Assembly: GCF_003852895.1 (NCBI RefSeq)
Contig: NZ_QUSW01000004.1
Location: 558,001 to 622,000, forward strand
Direction: 5' to 3'
Length of the DNA: 64,000 nucleotides
DNA from: Rhizobacter terrae
GTDB lineage: Bacteria; Pseudomonadota; Gammaproteobacteria; Burkholderiales; Burkholderiaceae_C
A program made the position numbers and the translations under genes. Below the pieces are notes generated by a model. The model saw nothing but the letters and a program-made list of their open reading frames with translations, was not told the DNA's origin and did not search any database. Within the stretch, counting starts at the first letter, position 1, and each line of letters starts with the position of its first letter. Of the stretch, positions 27,175-35,665 are shown piece by piece.

Positions 27175-27876
27175 TCAGCGCGGGTCGGCCTGCTGGATGT
27201 GCAATTGATGAGCGCCTCGCTGCAGGTTGTTCTGCAGCAAGGCCCAATAGAGTTCGAGCACCAGGTGCACATGCGCCTGGGTCTCGGGAATGTCCGGCAT
27301 CTTGCCGCCGCTCTTGCGCACCGTGCCTTCGCCGGCGTTCCATGCGGCCAGTGCGACGTCGATGCTGCCGAAGCGGCGCAGCAGGTCGGCCAGCATGCGG
27401 GCGCCGGTGAGCACGTTGGTGCGCGGGTCCTTCAGGCGTTCAGCGGCGGGCTGCTGCGCTTCAGCTTTCGTGGCGTAGCGGTCGGCCGTCTCGGGGGTGA
27501 TCTGCATGAGCCCGATCGCGCCCCGCGGCGACACGGCCTTGTCGTTGAAGCCGGACTCGACGGCGATCACGGCCTTGAGCAATTCGATGTCCACGCCATG
27601 CGCCTTCGAGGCCTCGCGCAGCACCGGCGACAGGCGCTTCACTTCAGGGGCGAAGTCCAGCCAGGTGATGAGGCCACCCGCACCGTCTGTCTTGCCCGGC
27701 ACCCGCGGGTCCACCGCCTGGCGCTCGCCCAGCACGAGGCGGTAGCGCGAGTCGATCTGCGTGGTCGCCACATGCGCCACGCCGGCACCGTCGACGTAGC
27801 CCCACAGCTGCGCCTGGGCCAAGGTGCACCAGGCACCGGCCAGCACGGCAGCGAGCAGGCGGCCCATGCGGCTCAT
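27175..27876 (-). CDS. Lytic transglycosylase, SLT family 1
   Basis: A 233-residue exported protein with a signal peptide ([22 protein letters not shown]). The SLT domain spans about residues 95-210: catalytic Glu in [30 protein letters not shown] (given in parts), then NVLTGARML and [12 protein letters not shown]. Such enzymes cleave murein to 1,6-anhydromuramyl products. An extra [15 protein letters not shown] segment after the signal resembles a DUF4124-like domain. Start and upstream acetyltransferase stop overlap (ATGA). It lies between parE and parC, so cell-wall turnover and chromosome decatenation genes are transcribed together here. Confidence 0.9.
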   Translation of the reverse strand: MSRMGRLLAAVLAGAWCTLAQAQLWGYVDGAGVAHVATTQIDSRYRLVLGERQAVDPRVPGKTDGAGGLITWLDFAPEVKRLSPVLREASKAHGVDIELLKAVIAVESGFNDKAVSPRGAIGLMQITPETADRYATKAEAQQPAAERLKDPRTNVLTGARMLADLLRRFGSIDVALAAWNAGEGTVRKSGGKMPDIPETQAHVHLVLELYWALLQNNLQRGAHQLHIQQADPR

Positions 27877-28400
27877 GCAGCGCCCTTCTCCTGCGCGCTG
27901 CGCAAGGCGGCGTATTCGCTTTCGAGCATGGACATGACGATGAGCGAGTCGTACCCGCTGTCCGTCTTCACGCTCTCGCGCAGCCGCCCTTCCTCCACGA
28001 AGCCTTCGCTGCGGTACAGCGCCTGCGCGCGGTCGTTGAGCGACTTCACGTCCAGCCAGAAGCGGTGCGCGCCCAGATCGCGGAAGGCCATCTGCATCAG
28101 CAGCCGCACGCAAGCCCGGCCATAGCCCTGCCCCTTGGGCTGCAGCACGATGCGCTTGAGCTCCACCGAACGATGCGGGTTGCGGCAGCCCTGCAGGATG
28201 ACGAAGCCCGACGACTCATAGCTCGTCCCGGTCTCCACGATGAAATGCCGGAAGTCCGGGAAGCGCACCGCGCCCTCATGCTGCGTGCGTTCCCACGGTG
28301 TGATGAACGGCCGGTTGCCTTCGTCCTGCTCCACCGAGATGACGAAGTCCAGGTCCGACAGCATGGTCGGGCGCAGACGGATGCTGGGGCGGTCGGCCAT
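27873..28400 (-). CDS. GNAT-family N-acetyltransferase
   Basis: A 175-residue acetyltransferase with the GNAT acetyl-CoA signature QGYGRACVRLLMQMAF (a Q/RxxGxG/A-type loop) and a C-terminal ALYRSEGFVEEGRLRES motif, close to the RimJ/RimL-like subgroup. The acceptor is unknown; small molecules or protein N-termini are common. Its ATG shares one base with the parE stop (TGATG), and its own stop overlaps the transglycosylase start, giving tight translational coupling along the operon. Confidence 0.9.
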   Translation of the reverse strand: MADRPSIRLRPTMLSDLDFVISVEQDEGNRPFITPWERTQHEGAVRFPDFRHFIVETGTSYESSGFVILQGCRNPHRSVELKRIVLQPKGQGYGRACVRLLMQMAFRDLGAHRFWLDVKSLNDRAQALYRSEGFVEEGRLRESVKTDSGYDSLIVMSMLESEYAALRSAQEKGAA

Positions 28401-30397
28401 CAGATGTCGACTTCGACGGCGTCGCCGTGAAGCTCCATCAGCTCGCGGCGCGCCTGCGCCTCGCCCTTGCCCATCAGCCGCGTCAGCGAATCGGTGGTCG
28501 CCGCAAAGTCCAGCGCACCGAACTCCACCTGCAGCAGGCGACGCGTGTCCGGATTGAGCGTGGTCTCCCACAACTGCTCGGCATTCATCTCGCCCAGGCC
28601 CTTGAAGCGGCCGATGCTCCAGGAGCCTTCGCGGGCGCCTTCCTTGCGCAGCTTGTCCAGCGTGGCGGTGAGTTCGCCATCGTCCAGCGCATAGATCTTG
28701 GCCGCGGGCTTCTTGCCGCGGGCCGGCGCATCCACGCGAAACAGCGGCGGCTTGGCCACGTAGATGTTCCCGCGCTCGATGAGCTTCGGGAAATGCCGGA
28801 AGAACAGCGTCAGCAGCAGCACCTGGATGTGCGAGCCGTCCACGTCGGCGTCGGAGAGGATGCAGATCTTGCCGTAGCGCAGGCCACTGAGATCAGGCGT
28901 GTCGTTCGGGCCATGCGGGTCCACGCCCACCGCCACCGCGATGTCGTGGATCTCGTTGTTGGCGAAGAGCCTGTCGCGCTCCACCTCCCACGCATTGAGC
29001 ACCTTGCCGCGCAGGGGCAGCACGGCCTGCGTCTCCTTGTTGCGGCCCATCTTGGCGCTGCCGCCGGCGGAGTCGCCCTCGACGAGGAACAGCTCGTTCA
29101 TCCCCAGATCGCGGCTCTCGCAGTCGGTGAGCTTGCCCGGCAGCACGGCCACGCCGGATCCCTTGCGCTTCTCGACCTTCTGGCTCGCGCGCTGGCGCGT
29201 CTGCGCCTGCTTGATGACGAGTTCGGCGAGCTTCTTGCCGAGGTCCACATGCTGGTTCAGCCACAGCTCCATCGCCGGCTTCACGTAGGTGGACACCAGG
29301 CGCAGCGCATCGCGGCTGTTCAGGCGTTCCTTGATCTGCCCCTGGAACTGCGGGTCCAGCACCTTGGCGCTGAGCACGAAGTTGGCGCGGGAGAACACGT
29401 CCTCGGGCATCAGCTTCACGCCCTTGGGCAGCAGGCTGTGAAGCTCGATGAAGCTCTTCACCGCGCCGAAGAGGCCATCCTTCAAGCCGGATTCGTGCGT
29501 GCCGCCCGCCACCGTGGGAATCAGGTTGACGTAGCTCTCGCGGATGGGCGCGCCCTCCTCCGTGAAGGCCACGCACCACGCGGCGCCCTCGCCCTCGGCG
29601 AAATTCTCGGTCTCGCCGCCGTCGGCGTAGTGCTCGCCCTCGAACAGCGGAATCACCGGGTCGGCGGTGAGCGTCTGCATCAGGTAGTCGCGCAGGCCGC
29701 CCTTGTAGACCCAGGTCTGCACCTCGCCGCTCTTCTCGTTCTTGAGCGACACGGTCACGCCCGGCATCAGCACGGCCTTGCTGCGCAGCAGGTGGGTCAG
29801 CTCGTTCTTCGGGAACTCGGCGCTCTCGAAATACTTCGGGTCGGGCCAGGCACGCACGGTGGTGCCGTTCTTGCGGTCGCCGGCCGAGGCACGACGCGTC
29901 TTCAGCGGCTCCACCACGTCGCCGCCCGAGAAGGCGATGTCCGCCACCTGCCCCTCGCGCCAGACCGTCACCTCCAGCCGCTTGGCCAGCGCGTTGGTCA
30001 CGCTCACGCCCACGCCGTGCAGGCCGCCGGAGAAGCTGTAGGCGCCGCCCGCGCCCTTGTCGAACTTGCCGCCGGCATGCAGCCGGGTGTACACGATCTC
30101 CACCACCGGCACCTTCTCTTCGGGGTGCAGGCCGATGGGAATGCCGCGGCCGTCATCCTGCACGCTCACCGAGCCATCGGCATGCAAGGTCACGTCGATG
30201 CGCTTGCCGTGGCCGGCCAGGGCCTCGTCGGCCGCGTTGTCGATCACCTCCTGGATGATGTGCAGCGGGTTGTCGGTGCGGGTGTACATGCCCGGCCGCT
30301 GCTTGACAGGCTCGAGTCCCTTGAGGACGCGGATCGAGGCTTCGCCGTAGGTGGCGTCGGCCTTGGAACTGGGTTTGCTGGGGGGTTTGGTAGCCAT
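28400..30397 (-). CDS. parE: DNA topoisomerase IV subunit B
   Basis: A 665-residue ATPase subunit of topoisomerase IV. The GHKL ATP site is seen in IDNAADEALAGHG and DDGRGIPIG, with GLHGVGVSVTNAL further on. The TOPRIM metal-binding region contains LVEGDSAGGSAKMGRNKETQAVLPLRGK (in parts) and SDADVDGSHI. Length is normal. The start at 30397 gives MATKPPSKPSSKADATYGE, a disordered leader before the domain. It heads the operon that ends with parC; 76 bp separate it from the TetR gene on the same strand. Confidence 0.96.
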   Translation of the reverse strand: MATKPPSKPSSKADATYGEASIRVLKGLEPVKQRPGMYTRTDNPLHIIQEVIDNAADEALAGHGKRIDVTLHADGSVSVQDDGRGIPIGLHPEEKVPVVEIVYTRLHAGGKFDKGAGGAYSFSGGLHGVGVSVTNALAKRLEVTVWREGQVADIAFSGGDVVEPLKTRRASAGDRKNGTTVRAWPDPKYFESAEFPKNELTHLLRSKAVLMPGVTVSLKNEKSGEVQTWVYKGGLRDYLMQTLTADPVIPLFEGEHYADGGETENFAEGEGAAWCVAFTEEGAPIRESYVNLIPTVAGGTHESGLKDGLFGAVKSFIELHSLLPKGVKLMPEDVFSRANFVLSAKVLDPQFQGQIKERLNSRDALRLVSTYVKPAMELWLNQHVDLGKKLAELVIKQAQTRQRASQKVEKRKGSGVAVLPGKLTDCESRDLGMNELFLVEGDSAGGSAKMGRNKETQAVLPLRGKVLNAWEVERDRLFANNEIHDIAVAVGVDPHGPNDTPDLSGLRYGKICILSDADVDGSHIQVLLLTLFFRHFPKLIERGNIYVAKPPLFRVDAPARGKKPAAKIYALDDGELTATLDKLRKEGAREGSWSIGRFKGLGEMNAEQLWETTLNPDTRRLLQVEFGALDFAATTDSLTRLMGKGEAQARRELMELHGDAVEVDI

Positions 30398-30473
30398 CGC
30401 GGCGGATTGTAGGCAGAGCCCGCCGTGCGAAATTCCCGAAGCCCCCGGATGTCAGCGAATGCGACTGCGGGCG

Positions 30474-31136
30474 TCAATTGATCGCCAATCGCACCAGCGC
30501 CTCCACGCCGAACTCAAAGGTCTTGTCCCAGTGGGCGGACTGGAAGAACTCGGCGCTGTCCATGAGGTTCGGGCAGTGCTCGGCGATGTACTCGTTGCTG
30601 ACCGGTTCAGCAGCCGACGGCCCCTTGGCGTAGCCGGAGGTCTCGTCGATGCAGGCGCCCACGAGGTAGTAGCCGAGCACCCTGAATTGCCGCGCTGCCA
30701 GTTCGCGGTCGGGCACCACGGCACGGACGATCTCCAGGATGGATTCGATGAAACGCACGCCCGCCGGCATGTTCAGCCGGTGCACCGCCACCAGCGGGAA
30801 CAGCGCCGGGAAACGGTGGGCCATGTCGCGGTAGGCGTGCATGGCCGAGCGCAGGCGCTCGACGGGCGGCAGGCCGTCGCCTGGCATCTGCACGGAGTTG
30901 ATTGCGTACTCCACCAGCGCGTCCATCAGGTGCTGCTTGCTGGGGAAGTGGTGGTAGATGCTCATCGCCTCGCAGCCCAGGCGTTCGCCCAGCTTGCGGG
31001 TGCTGAAACCGGCCAGCGTCTCCTCGGCCACCAAGGCCAGCGCCGCCGACACGATGCGCTCTCGCGACAGGGGCTGGGCGGTCGCCTTGCCCGCGGCCTT
31101 CTTACTCGGGGGCTTCTTACTCGGGGTTTTCGCCAT
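30474..31136 (-). CDS. TetR-family regulator
   Basis: A 220-residue TetR-type repressor. A Lys-rich leader is followed by the helix-turn-helix at about residues 24-70 (IVSAALALVAEETLAGFSTRKLGERLG, in parts, and SIYHHFPSKQHLMDAL), and by a TetR C-terminal all-helical ligand domain. It is divergent from a sterol-desaturase-like gene; the 123-bp region between them holds two identical, oppositely oriented CTTAC-N3-GTAAG palindromes that are likely its own operators. It probably represses both genes until an unknown, perhaps lipid-like, ligand is bound. Confidence 0.93.
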   Translation of the reverse strand: MAKTPSKKPPSKKAAGKATAQPLSRERIVSAALALVAEETLAGFSTRKLGERLGCEAMSIYHHFPSKQHLMDALVEYAINSVQMPGDGLPPVERLRSAMHAYRDMAHRFPALFPLVAVHRLNMPAGVRFIESILEIVRAVVPDRELAARQFRVLGYYLVGACIDETSGYAKGPSAAEPVSNEYIAEHCPNLMDSAEFFQSAHWDKTFEFGVEALVRLAIN

Positions 31137-31144
31137 GACACGAT

Positions 31145-31190
31145 CTTACACCGTAAGTCTACAGTTCCCAACATCGCCTTACGGTGTAAG
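31145..31190. promoter_or_regulatory. Twin palindromic operators for the adjacent TetR regulator
   Basis: CTTACACCGTAAG (31145-31157) and its exact reverse complement CTTACGGTGTAAG (31178-31190), each itself a 5-3-5 palindrome, lie 20 bp apart between the divergent tetR and desaturase genes. The centres are 33 bp apart, about three helical turns, so two dimers could bind the same face of the DNA. The left site is only 8 bp from the tetR start codon. Confidence 0.85.
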
Positions 31191-31259
31191 ACATCTTCCA
31201 CGGCCCCCGACATAGCCCGTGACGCCAGCCCGGCGCCGCCTCTCCTGGAGATCACCACC

Positions 31260-32030
31260 ATGGACCCCGCAGACCTCATCGGACTCCTGATTCCCGCCAC
31301 CTACCTCGTCATGCTGGCCATCGAGAAGTGGCGCCCGGCCCGCGCCTTCCCCGAACGCCGCGGCTGGACATGGATCGGCATCGGCTTCCTGCTGCTGATC
31401 GGCATCGTGTCCGGCGTCGTGCCGCTGGCCGTGCCGACCGACTGGCTGGCCGCACACCGGCTCATGGACGGTACGGGCCTCGGAATCATCGGCGGCACCG
31501 TCGTCGGCTACATCGTGCTGTCGGCGGTGATGTACGCCTACCACCGCACCGTGCATGCCGTGCCGGCGCTGTGGCGGCTCACGCACCAGATCCACCACAG
31601 CCCGCAACGCGTGGACATGTCAGGCTCGGTGCTGTTCCACCCGGTGGAGATGGTCATCCAGGTGCTGATGCAGCTGTTCGTCACGCTGATCGTGCTGGGG
31701 CTGGACCCCATCGCTGCCGCGCTCACCGGCTACGTGGCCGCGTTCTACGGCATGTTCCAGCACTGGAACGTGAACACGCCGCAATGGCTGGGCGTACTCA
31801 TCCAGCGGCCCGAAGCGCACTGCGAGCACCACCGCAAGGGCGTGCATGCGAACAACTACGGCGACCTGCCGATCTGGGACATCCTGCTGGGCACCTTCCG
31901 CAATCCGAAGACCTTCAGCGGCGAATGCGGCTTCGAGTCGCCGGTGGACCGCCAGCTCGGCGCGATGCTCGCCATGAAGGACGTGAACGAGCCGGTCTAC
32001 GGCCCGGCCAGCGCGGGCGTGCAGCATTGA
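31260..32030 (+). CDS. Sterol desaturase / fatty acid hydroxylase-family protein
   Basis: A 256-residue integral membrane protein with about four helices and the di-iron histidine clusters of the fatty acid hydroxylase superfamily: HRTVH, HQIHHSPQ and HCEHHRKGVH. Members hydroxylate or desaturate lipids, carotenoids or sterol-like compounds. Substrate cannot be set from sequence. The start at 31260 has CTGGAG upstream and agrees with the first membrane helix. It is divergent from a TetR repressor with twin operators, so expression is probably induced by a ligand. It converges with the orphan gene ending at 32072. Confidence 0.9.
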   Translation: MDPADLIGLLIPATYLVMLAIEKWRPARAFPERRGWTWIGIGFLLLIGIVSGVVPLAVPTDWLAAHRLMDGTGLGIIGGTVVGYIVLSAVMYAYHRTVHAVPALWRLTHQIHHSPQRVDMSGSVLFHPVEMVIQVLMQLFVTLIVLGLDPIAAALTGYVAAFYGMFQHWNVNTPQWLGVLIQRPEAHCEHHRKGVHANNYGDLPIWDILLGTFRNPKTFSGECGFESPVDRQLGAMLAMKDVNEPVYGPASAGVQH

Positions 32031-32071
32031 CGCCTCGAAAAAGGGCGGGCCAGCCCGGCCCGCCCGCGGCA

Positions 32072-32743
32072 TCAGTTGAAGCTCCACTGGTCCTCTTCCC
32101 AGTCCTCGATGCGCTTCCAGTTCTTGTTCATGCTGGCATCCCACTTGGGCTTGAGCAGCAAGTACGCGAAGGTCGTGCGCGGCTCCAGCTCGATGGTGGT
32201 GCTGCCGCTGCTGTCGCTGCCGCCATGGGCCGTGACCTTCACACCCTTGACGGTGGCCGACACGTCCAGCGAGGCGCTGTTGCTGAAGGCCTGCGCCGTC
32301 TTGGCCTGCATGGCGACGATGACCTTGTGCACCAGCCGCCCGTCGTTGCCGATGCGCTTGAGCGACTCGATGACGTGAGGCGTGGCGTTGGCCGCGGCCA
32401 CGAGGTCCTTGGGCAGGATCTCGAACAGCACGAGCTTGAGCGTGTCCTCGCGCATCTGCTTGCTGGCATCCGCGGCGCTGATCTTGCCCACCAGGGGCAC
32501 GGTGACCGACAGGTCCACGTTCTTCTCGGTGGCACTGCTCTGGTCGATGTCCAGCGTGGTGACCTTGCGGATCTGCAACTTGTCGGCCGGCACCGAGTCC
32601 TCGACGAGGATGTGGTTCTGGCCGATCAGCGGCGTCTCCTTGTCGCCGACGCAGGCGATGTAGACGCTGGGCGCGTTGCCGCGGAAATACTTGATGCCGA
32701 ACGCGGTGACGTGGTTGGTCGTGATGGTGACGTCTTGAGACAT
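32072..32743 (-). CDS. Orphan protein; possible gasdermin-like fold
   Basis: A 223-residue protein with no signal peptide or membrane helix and lower G+C than its neighbours. I do not recognise a family with certainty. Several segments match, in order, the pattern of gasdermin N-domains as I remember them: an ILVEDSVP stretch (45-52), alternating strands at 75-108, a short helix TPHVIESLK (121-129) leading to the strand RLVHKVIVAMQAKT (136-149), and the TIELEPRTTFAYLL strand pair (183-196) before a short acidic, Trp-containing tail. This is a weak manual comparison. There is no N-terminal Cys and no adjacent protease, both usual for bacterial gasdermins. It lies 129 bp downstream of a LAL regulator on the same strand. 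The start at 32743 has GGGAGAG upstream. Confidence 0.6.
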   Translation of the reverse strand: MSQDVTITTNHVTAFGIKYFRGNAPSVYIACVGDKETPLIGQNHILVEDSVPADKLQIRKVTTLDIDQSSATEKNVDLSVTVPLVGKISAADASKQMREDTLKLVLFEILPKDLVAAANATPHVIESLKRIGNDGRLVHKVIVAMQAKTAQAFSNSASLDVSATVKGVKVTAHGGSDSSGSTTIELEPRTTFAYLLLKPKWDASMNKNWKRIEDWEEDQWSFN

Positions 32744-32872
32744 GATGGAACTCTCCCGTTGGATGTGCCGTGCGAACTTGCACGGTGACTCAACAGTAGG
32801 CAGCGAACCCCTGCGGCGGCATGCGTGGCGCCACGCAAAGACGGGGTGCCGGGCACCCAATGTCAGTGCATC

Positions 32873-35497
32873 TCAGCGCATCCGCCCGGCAGCCTCGGGC
32901 TGCAGTGCAGCACTGCGCGACACCGCCTCGCCGCGCGACGCCACGCCCAGCTTGGCCAGCAGGGCCGACACGTGGTGCTCCACCGTCCGCTCCGAGCGGT
33001 GCAGCCGTGCCGCGATCTCGCGGTTGCTGCTGCCTTCGCCCAGCAGGTGCAGCACCTGCCGTTCGCGCGGCGTGAGGCCCAGCGGATCATCCCGCGTGCG
33101 GTTCTTGGGCCCGACCCGGGCATGCCGCAAACCCAGCGCACGCAGGCGCCGCCGCGCGATCGAGGCGGCCGGTGCCGCGCCCAGGGTATCCAGCAGGGCC
33201 AGGGCCTGCTGCTGTGCGTTGCCGTCACCGCCCAGCAAGGCCAGGGCCTGTTCGTAGACGCAGCCCCGGCGCGCCCAGGCCTGGGACGCGGCCTGCCAGT
33301 GCCCCGCCAGCTCCAGCCGGGCCGGCTCGCAGACCTGCTGGAGGAAGCGGGGCGGCATGCTGGCCGGCAGGCGCCCCACCCGGCGCAGCCAGCAGGCCAG
33401 CTGGCCCATGCGCCAGGGCTCTGCGGCGCGTTCCGCCATGGGCAGCGCGTCCAGCGCGATGCACGCCACGGCCTCGTCGTCACCGCGCAGCCATGCAGCT
33501 TCCACGCGGACCACGGCCGGCGGCAGGTACCAGGGCGCGAGGCCCAGGGCCCGCACGCCATCGATGTGATCGCGCCAGTAGGCCTGCACCGCAGCACCGC
33601 CATCGCCTCGCCGCAGCGCGCGGATCATCTCCACATGCAGTGCCTGTTCGGCCTCCACCGGCGTGAGCTCGGGCAGTTGCCTCACCGCCTGCAGTTCGGC
33701 CGGCACCTCGCTCCAGCGGCCCAGCTCCAGCAAGGCGTAGGCACGGCGGATGCGCAAGCGGGCCACGTACATGTCCAGGTCGCGCGACTCGCAGAAGGCG
33801 ATGCCCTCTGCGCACACCTGCAAGGCCTCGTCATGCCGGCGGTGCACCAGCATGAGCGACGGCAGGTTGGTGTAGGCCCGCGCCGCATGCTCCTCCTGGC
33901 CGGACTCCAGCGCCAGCGCGAGGCTGCGGCGAAGCTGCCGCCAGTGGGCCGGCTTGTCCTGCGTGCGCAGCGATGCGGTGCCCACGGTGTTGAGCGCATA
34001 GCTCGTGACCTCGGCATCGCCCAGGCCCTCGGCCAGGCGCAGGGCGCGGCGCCCCCAGCGCAGCGAGTCGACGGCCAGCTCATCCAGCACGTGCACCTGC
34101 GCCATCGTGGCGTAGGCCATGGCCAGCTCGCGCCGGTCGGACTGTTTCTCCAGCAGCCGAACCGCGGCCTGCGCGTGCGGCAAGGCCGCGGCCGGGCCGG
34201 TTCGGAAGTATTCGAGCCGTGCCATCCAGCGCAGGTTGATGCCGGCGCCGCGCACGTCGCCCATGCGTTGCCGCAACGCCAGGGCCTGCTGCCGCGAGGC
34301 CATGGCCTCGCCGATGGCATTCACGAACATGCTTTCGTTGGCCTGCGCCTCCAGCAGGCCGGCCTGCGCGCTCGCCTCCAGCGGCCCGGCGTGCTCCAGG
34401 GCCAGGCCGTAGAGGCCGGCCGCCTGCCGGTGCGCCGAGGCCTGGGCCGCCTCACGCGCCGCCACGCAGGCCAGCGAGAACACCTCGCCCAGCAGCCCCG
34501 CCCGCTGCGCATGGTGGACCTGCCGGCTGGCCATGCCGGGACGTCCAGCCAGCAACGCGAACATGCCCGCATGCAAGGCCTTGGCGCGTGGCGCAGCGAT
34601 GGCGTCTTCCACGCTTTGCCGCGCGATCTCGTGGCGGAAGCTGAGCTGCCCGTGCTGCTCCACCAGCAGGCCGGCGCCCAGGCATTCGGCAATGGCCTGG
34701 GGCGAGCCGGCTTCGGTGGCCAGTGCGCGCTCCAGCGGCACCGTGGCCACGCTCACCTGCTCCAGCATGGCCCTGGCTTGCGCCGACACGCCCGCGACGC
34801 GGGCCAGCACGGCGTCGCGCACGGACGCCGGCAGGCCGGCACCCGGCGTGGCCAGCAACTCGGTCACGTAGAAGGGGTTGCCCTGCGTGATGCGGTGCAG
34901 GTGGCGCGCATCCCGGCCCGCGCGCCGGGCCAGCTCGTCGACCCCTTCGGATGACAGCGGCAGGAGCCTCATGCGCAAGGTCGATGGCGCCGGCAGCCGG
35001 CCCAGCACCGCTCGCAACGGGTGGTCGGGGTCCAGCCCCTCGTCACGGTGGGTCAGTACCAGCAGCGAGCAGGTCGCGTCCAGCCGCCGGCCGATGAAGC
35101 GGATGAGGTCCAGCGTCGCGCCATCGGCCCAGTGCACGTCCTCGAACACCATCACCGCCGGCCGTGCCCTGTCCCGCAGCAGGGCGAGCATGCCCGACAG
35201 CACGCCCTGGATGGGTGCGCTGCCGCGCACCGCCTCGGCCAGCGAGACGGGCAGTTCGTCCACCATGTCGATCAGCGGCCCCAGCGGCGGGGCCGACAGC
35301 AGCGGCTCGCAGGCGCCCCACCACCATGACGCCTGCGCCTCGGTGCGGCGGCGCAGCTCGCGCAGCAGGCTGGTCTTGCCCACGCCGGCCTCGCCGTGCA
35401 GCAGCACGCAACCGCCCTCGCCTTGCCGCAGGCGCATCACGCGATCGGCCAGCACGACCAGGGCGTGATCGCGCTCGACCAGGGGGAAGTCGTCCAT
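32873..35497 (-). CDS. LuxR-family LAL-type ATPase regulator
   Basis: An 874-residue large ATP-binding LuxR regulator. The N-terminal AAA/STAND ATPase carries a P-loop GEAGVGKTSLL (35-45) and a Walker B MVFEDVHWAD. A long helical TPR-type middle region follows, and the C-terminal 60 residues form a LuxR helix-turn-helix (LTPRERQVLHLLGEG, SNREIAARLHRSERTVEHHVSALLAKLG, in parts). Such proteins (MalT-like) activate transcription when ATP and an inducer are bound. Inducer and targets are unknown; neighbours are the divergent MFS transporter and the orphan gene downstream. Confidence 0.93.
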   Translation of the reverse strand: MDDFPLVERDHALVVLADRVMRLRQGEGGCVLLHGEAGVGKTSLLRELRRRTEAQASWWWGACEPLLSAPPLGPLIDMVDELPVSLAEAVRGSAPIQGVLSGMLALLRDRARPAVMVFEDVHWADGATLDLIRFIGRRLDATCSLLVLTHRDEGLDPDHPLRAVLGRLPAPSTLRMRLLPLSSEGVDELARRAGRDARHLHRITQGNPFYVTELLATPGAGLPASVRDAVLARVAGVSAQARAMLEQVSVATVPLERALATEAGSPQAIAECLGAGLLVEQHGQLSFRHEIARQSVEDAIAAPRAKALHAGMFALLAGRPGMASRQVHHAQRAGLLGEVFSLACVAAREAAQASAHRQAAGLYGLALEHAGPLEASAQAGLLEAQANESMFVNAIGEAMASRQQALALRQRMGDVRGAGINLRWMARLEYFRTGPAAALPHAQAAVRLLEKQSDRRELAMAYATMAQVHVLDELAVDSLRWGRRALRLAEGLGDAEVTSYALNTVGTASLRTQDKPAHWRQLRRSLALALESGQEEHAARAYTNLPSLMLVHRRHDEALQVCAEGIAFCESRDLDMYVARLRIRRAYALLELGRWSEVPAELQAVRQLPELTPVEAEQALHVEMIRALRRGDGGAAVQAYWRDHIDGVRALGLAPWYLPPAVVRVEAAWLRGDDEAVACIALDALPMAERAAEPWRMGQLACWLRRVGRLPASMPPRFLQQVCEPARLELAGHWQAASQAWARRGCVYEQALALLGGDGNAQQQALALLDTLGAAPAASIARRRLRALGLRHARVGPKNRTRDDPLGLTPRERQVLHLLGEGSSNREIAARLHRSERTVEHHVSALLAKLGVASRGEAVSRSAALQPEAAGRMR

Positions 35498-35665
35498 GGT
35501 TCGTGTGGGCAGGTCCCGACGGAACCAAGGCTAGCGCGATCGGCCCACCCGAACATCCCTGGCCATGCGTTCAAGCTAGGGAGCACGAGCATGCAAATTG
35601 GGGATGCCCTGCGCACAAGCCCCCGCTGCGACAAGCGGAAACAGTTGTAGATACATTCGTCCGCC

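Noticed and set aside
28427-30412. Plus-strand open frame over parE
   Set aside because: Mirror frame of parE with His/Leu/Gln bias; no independent support.
32743-35497. LAL regulator plus orphan as a complete known defence system
   Set aside because: No protease, nuclease or other hallmark gene lies nearby, so only the fold of the orphan is put forward, not a defence system.
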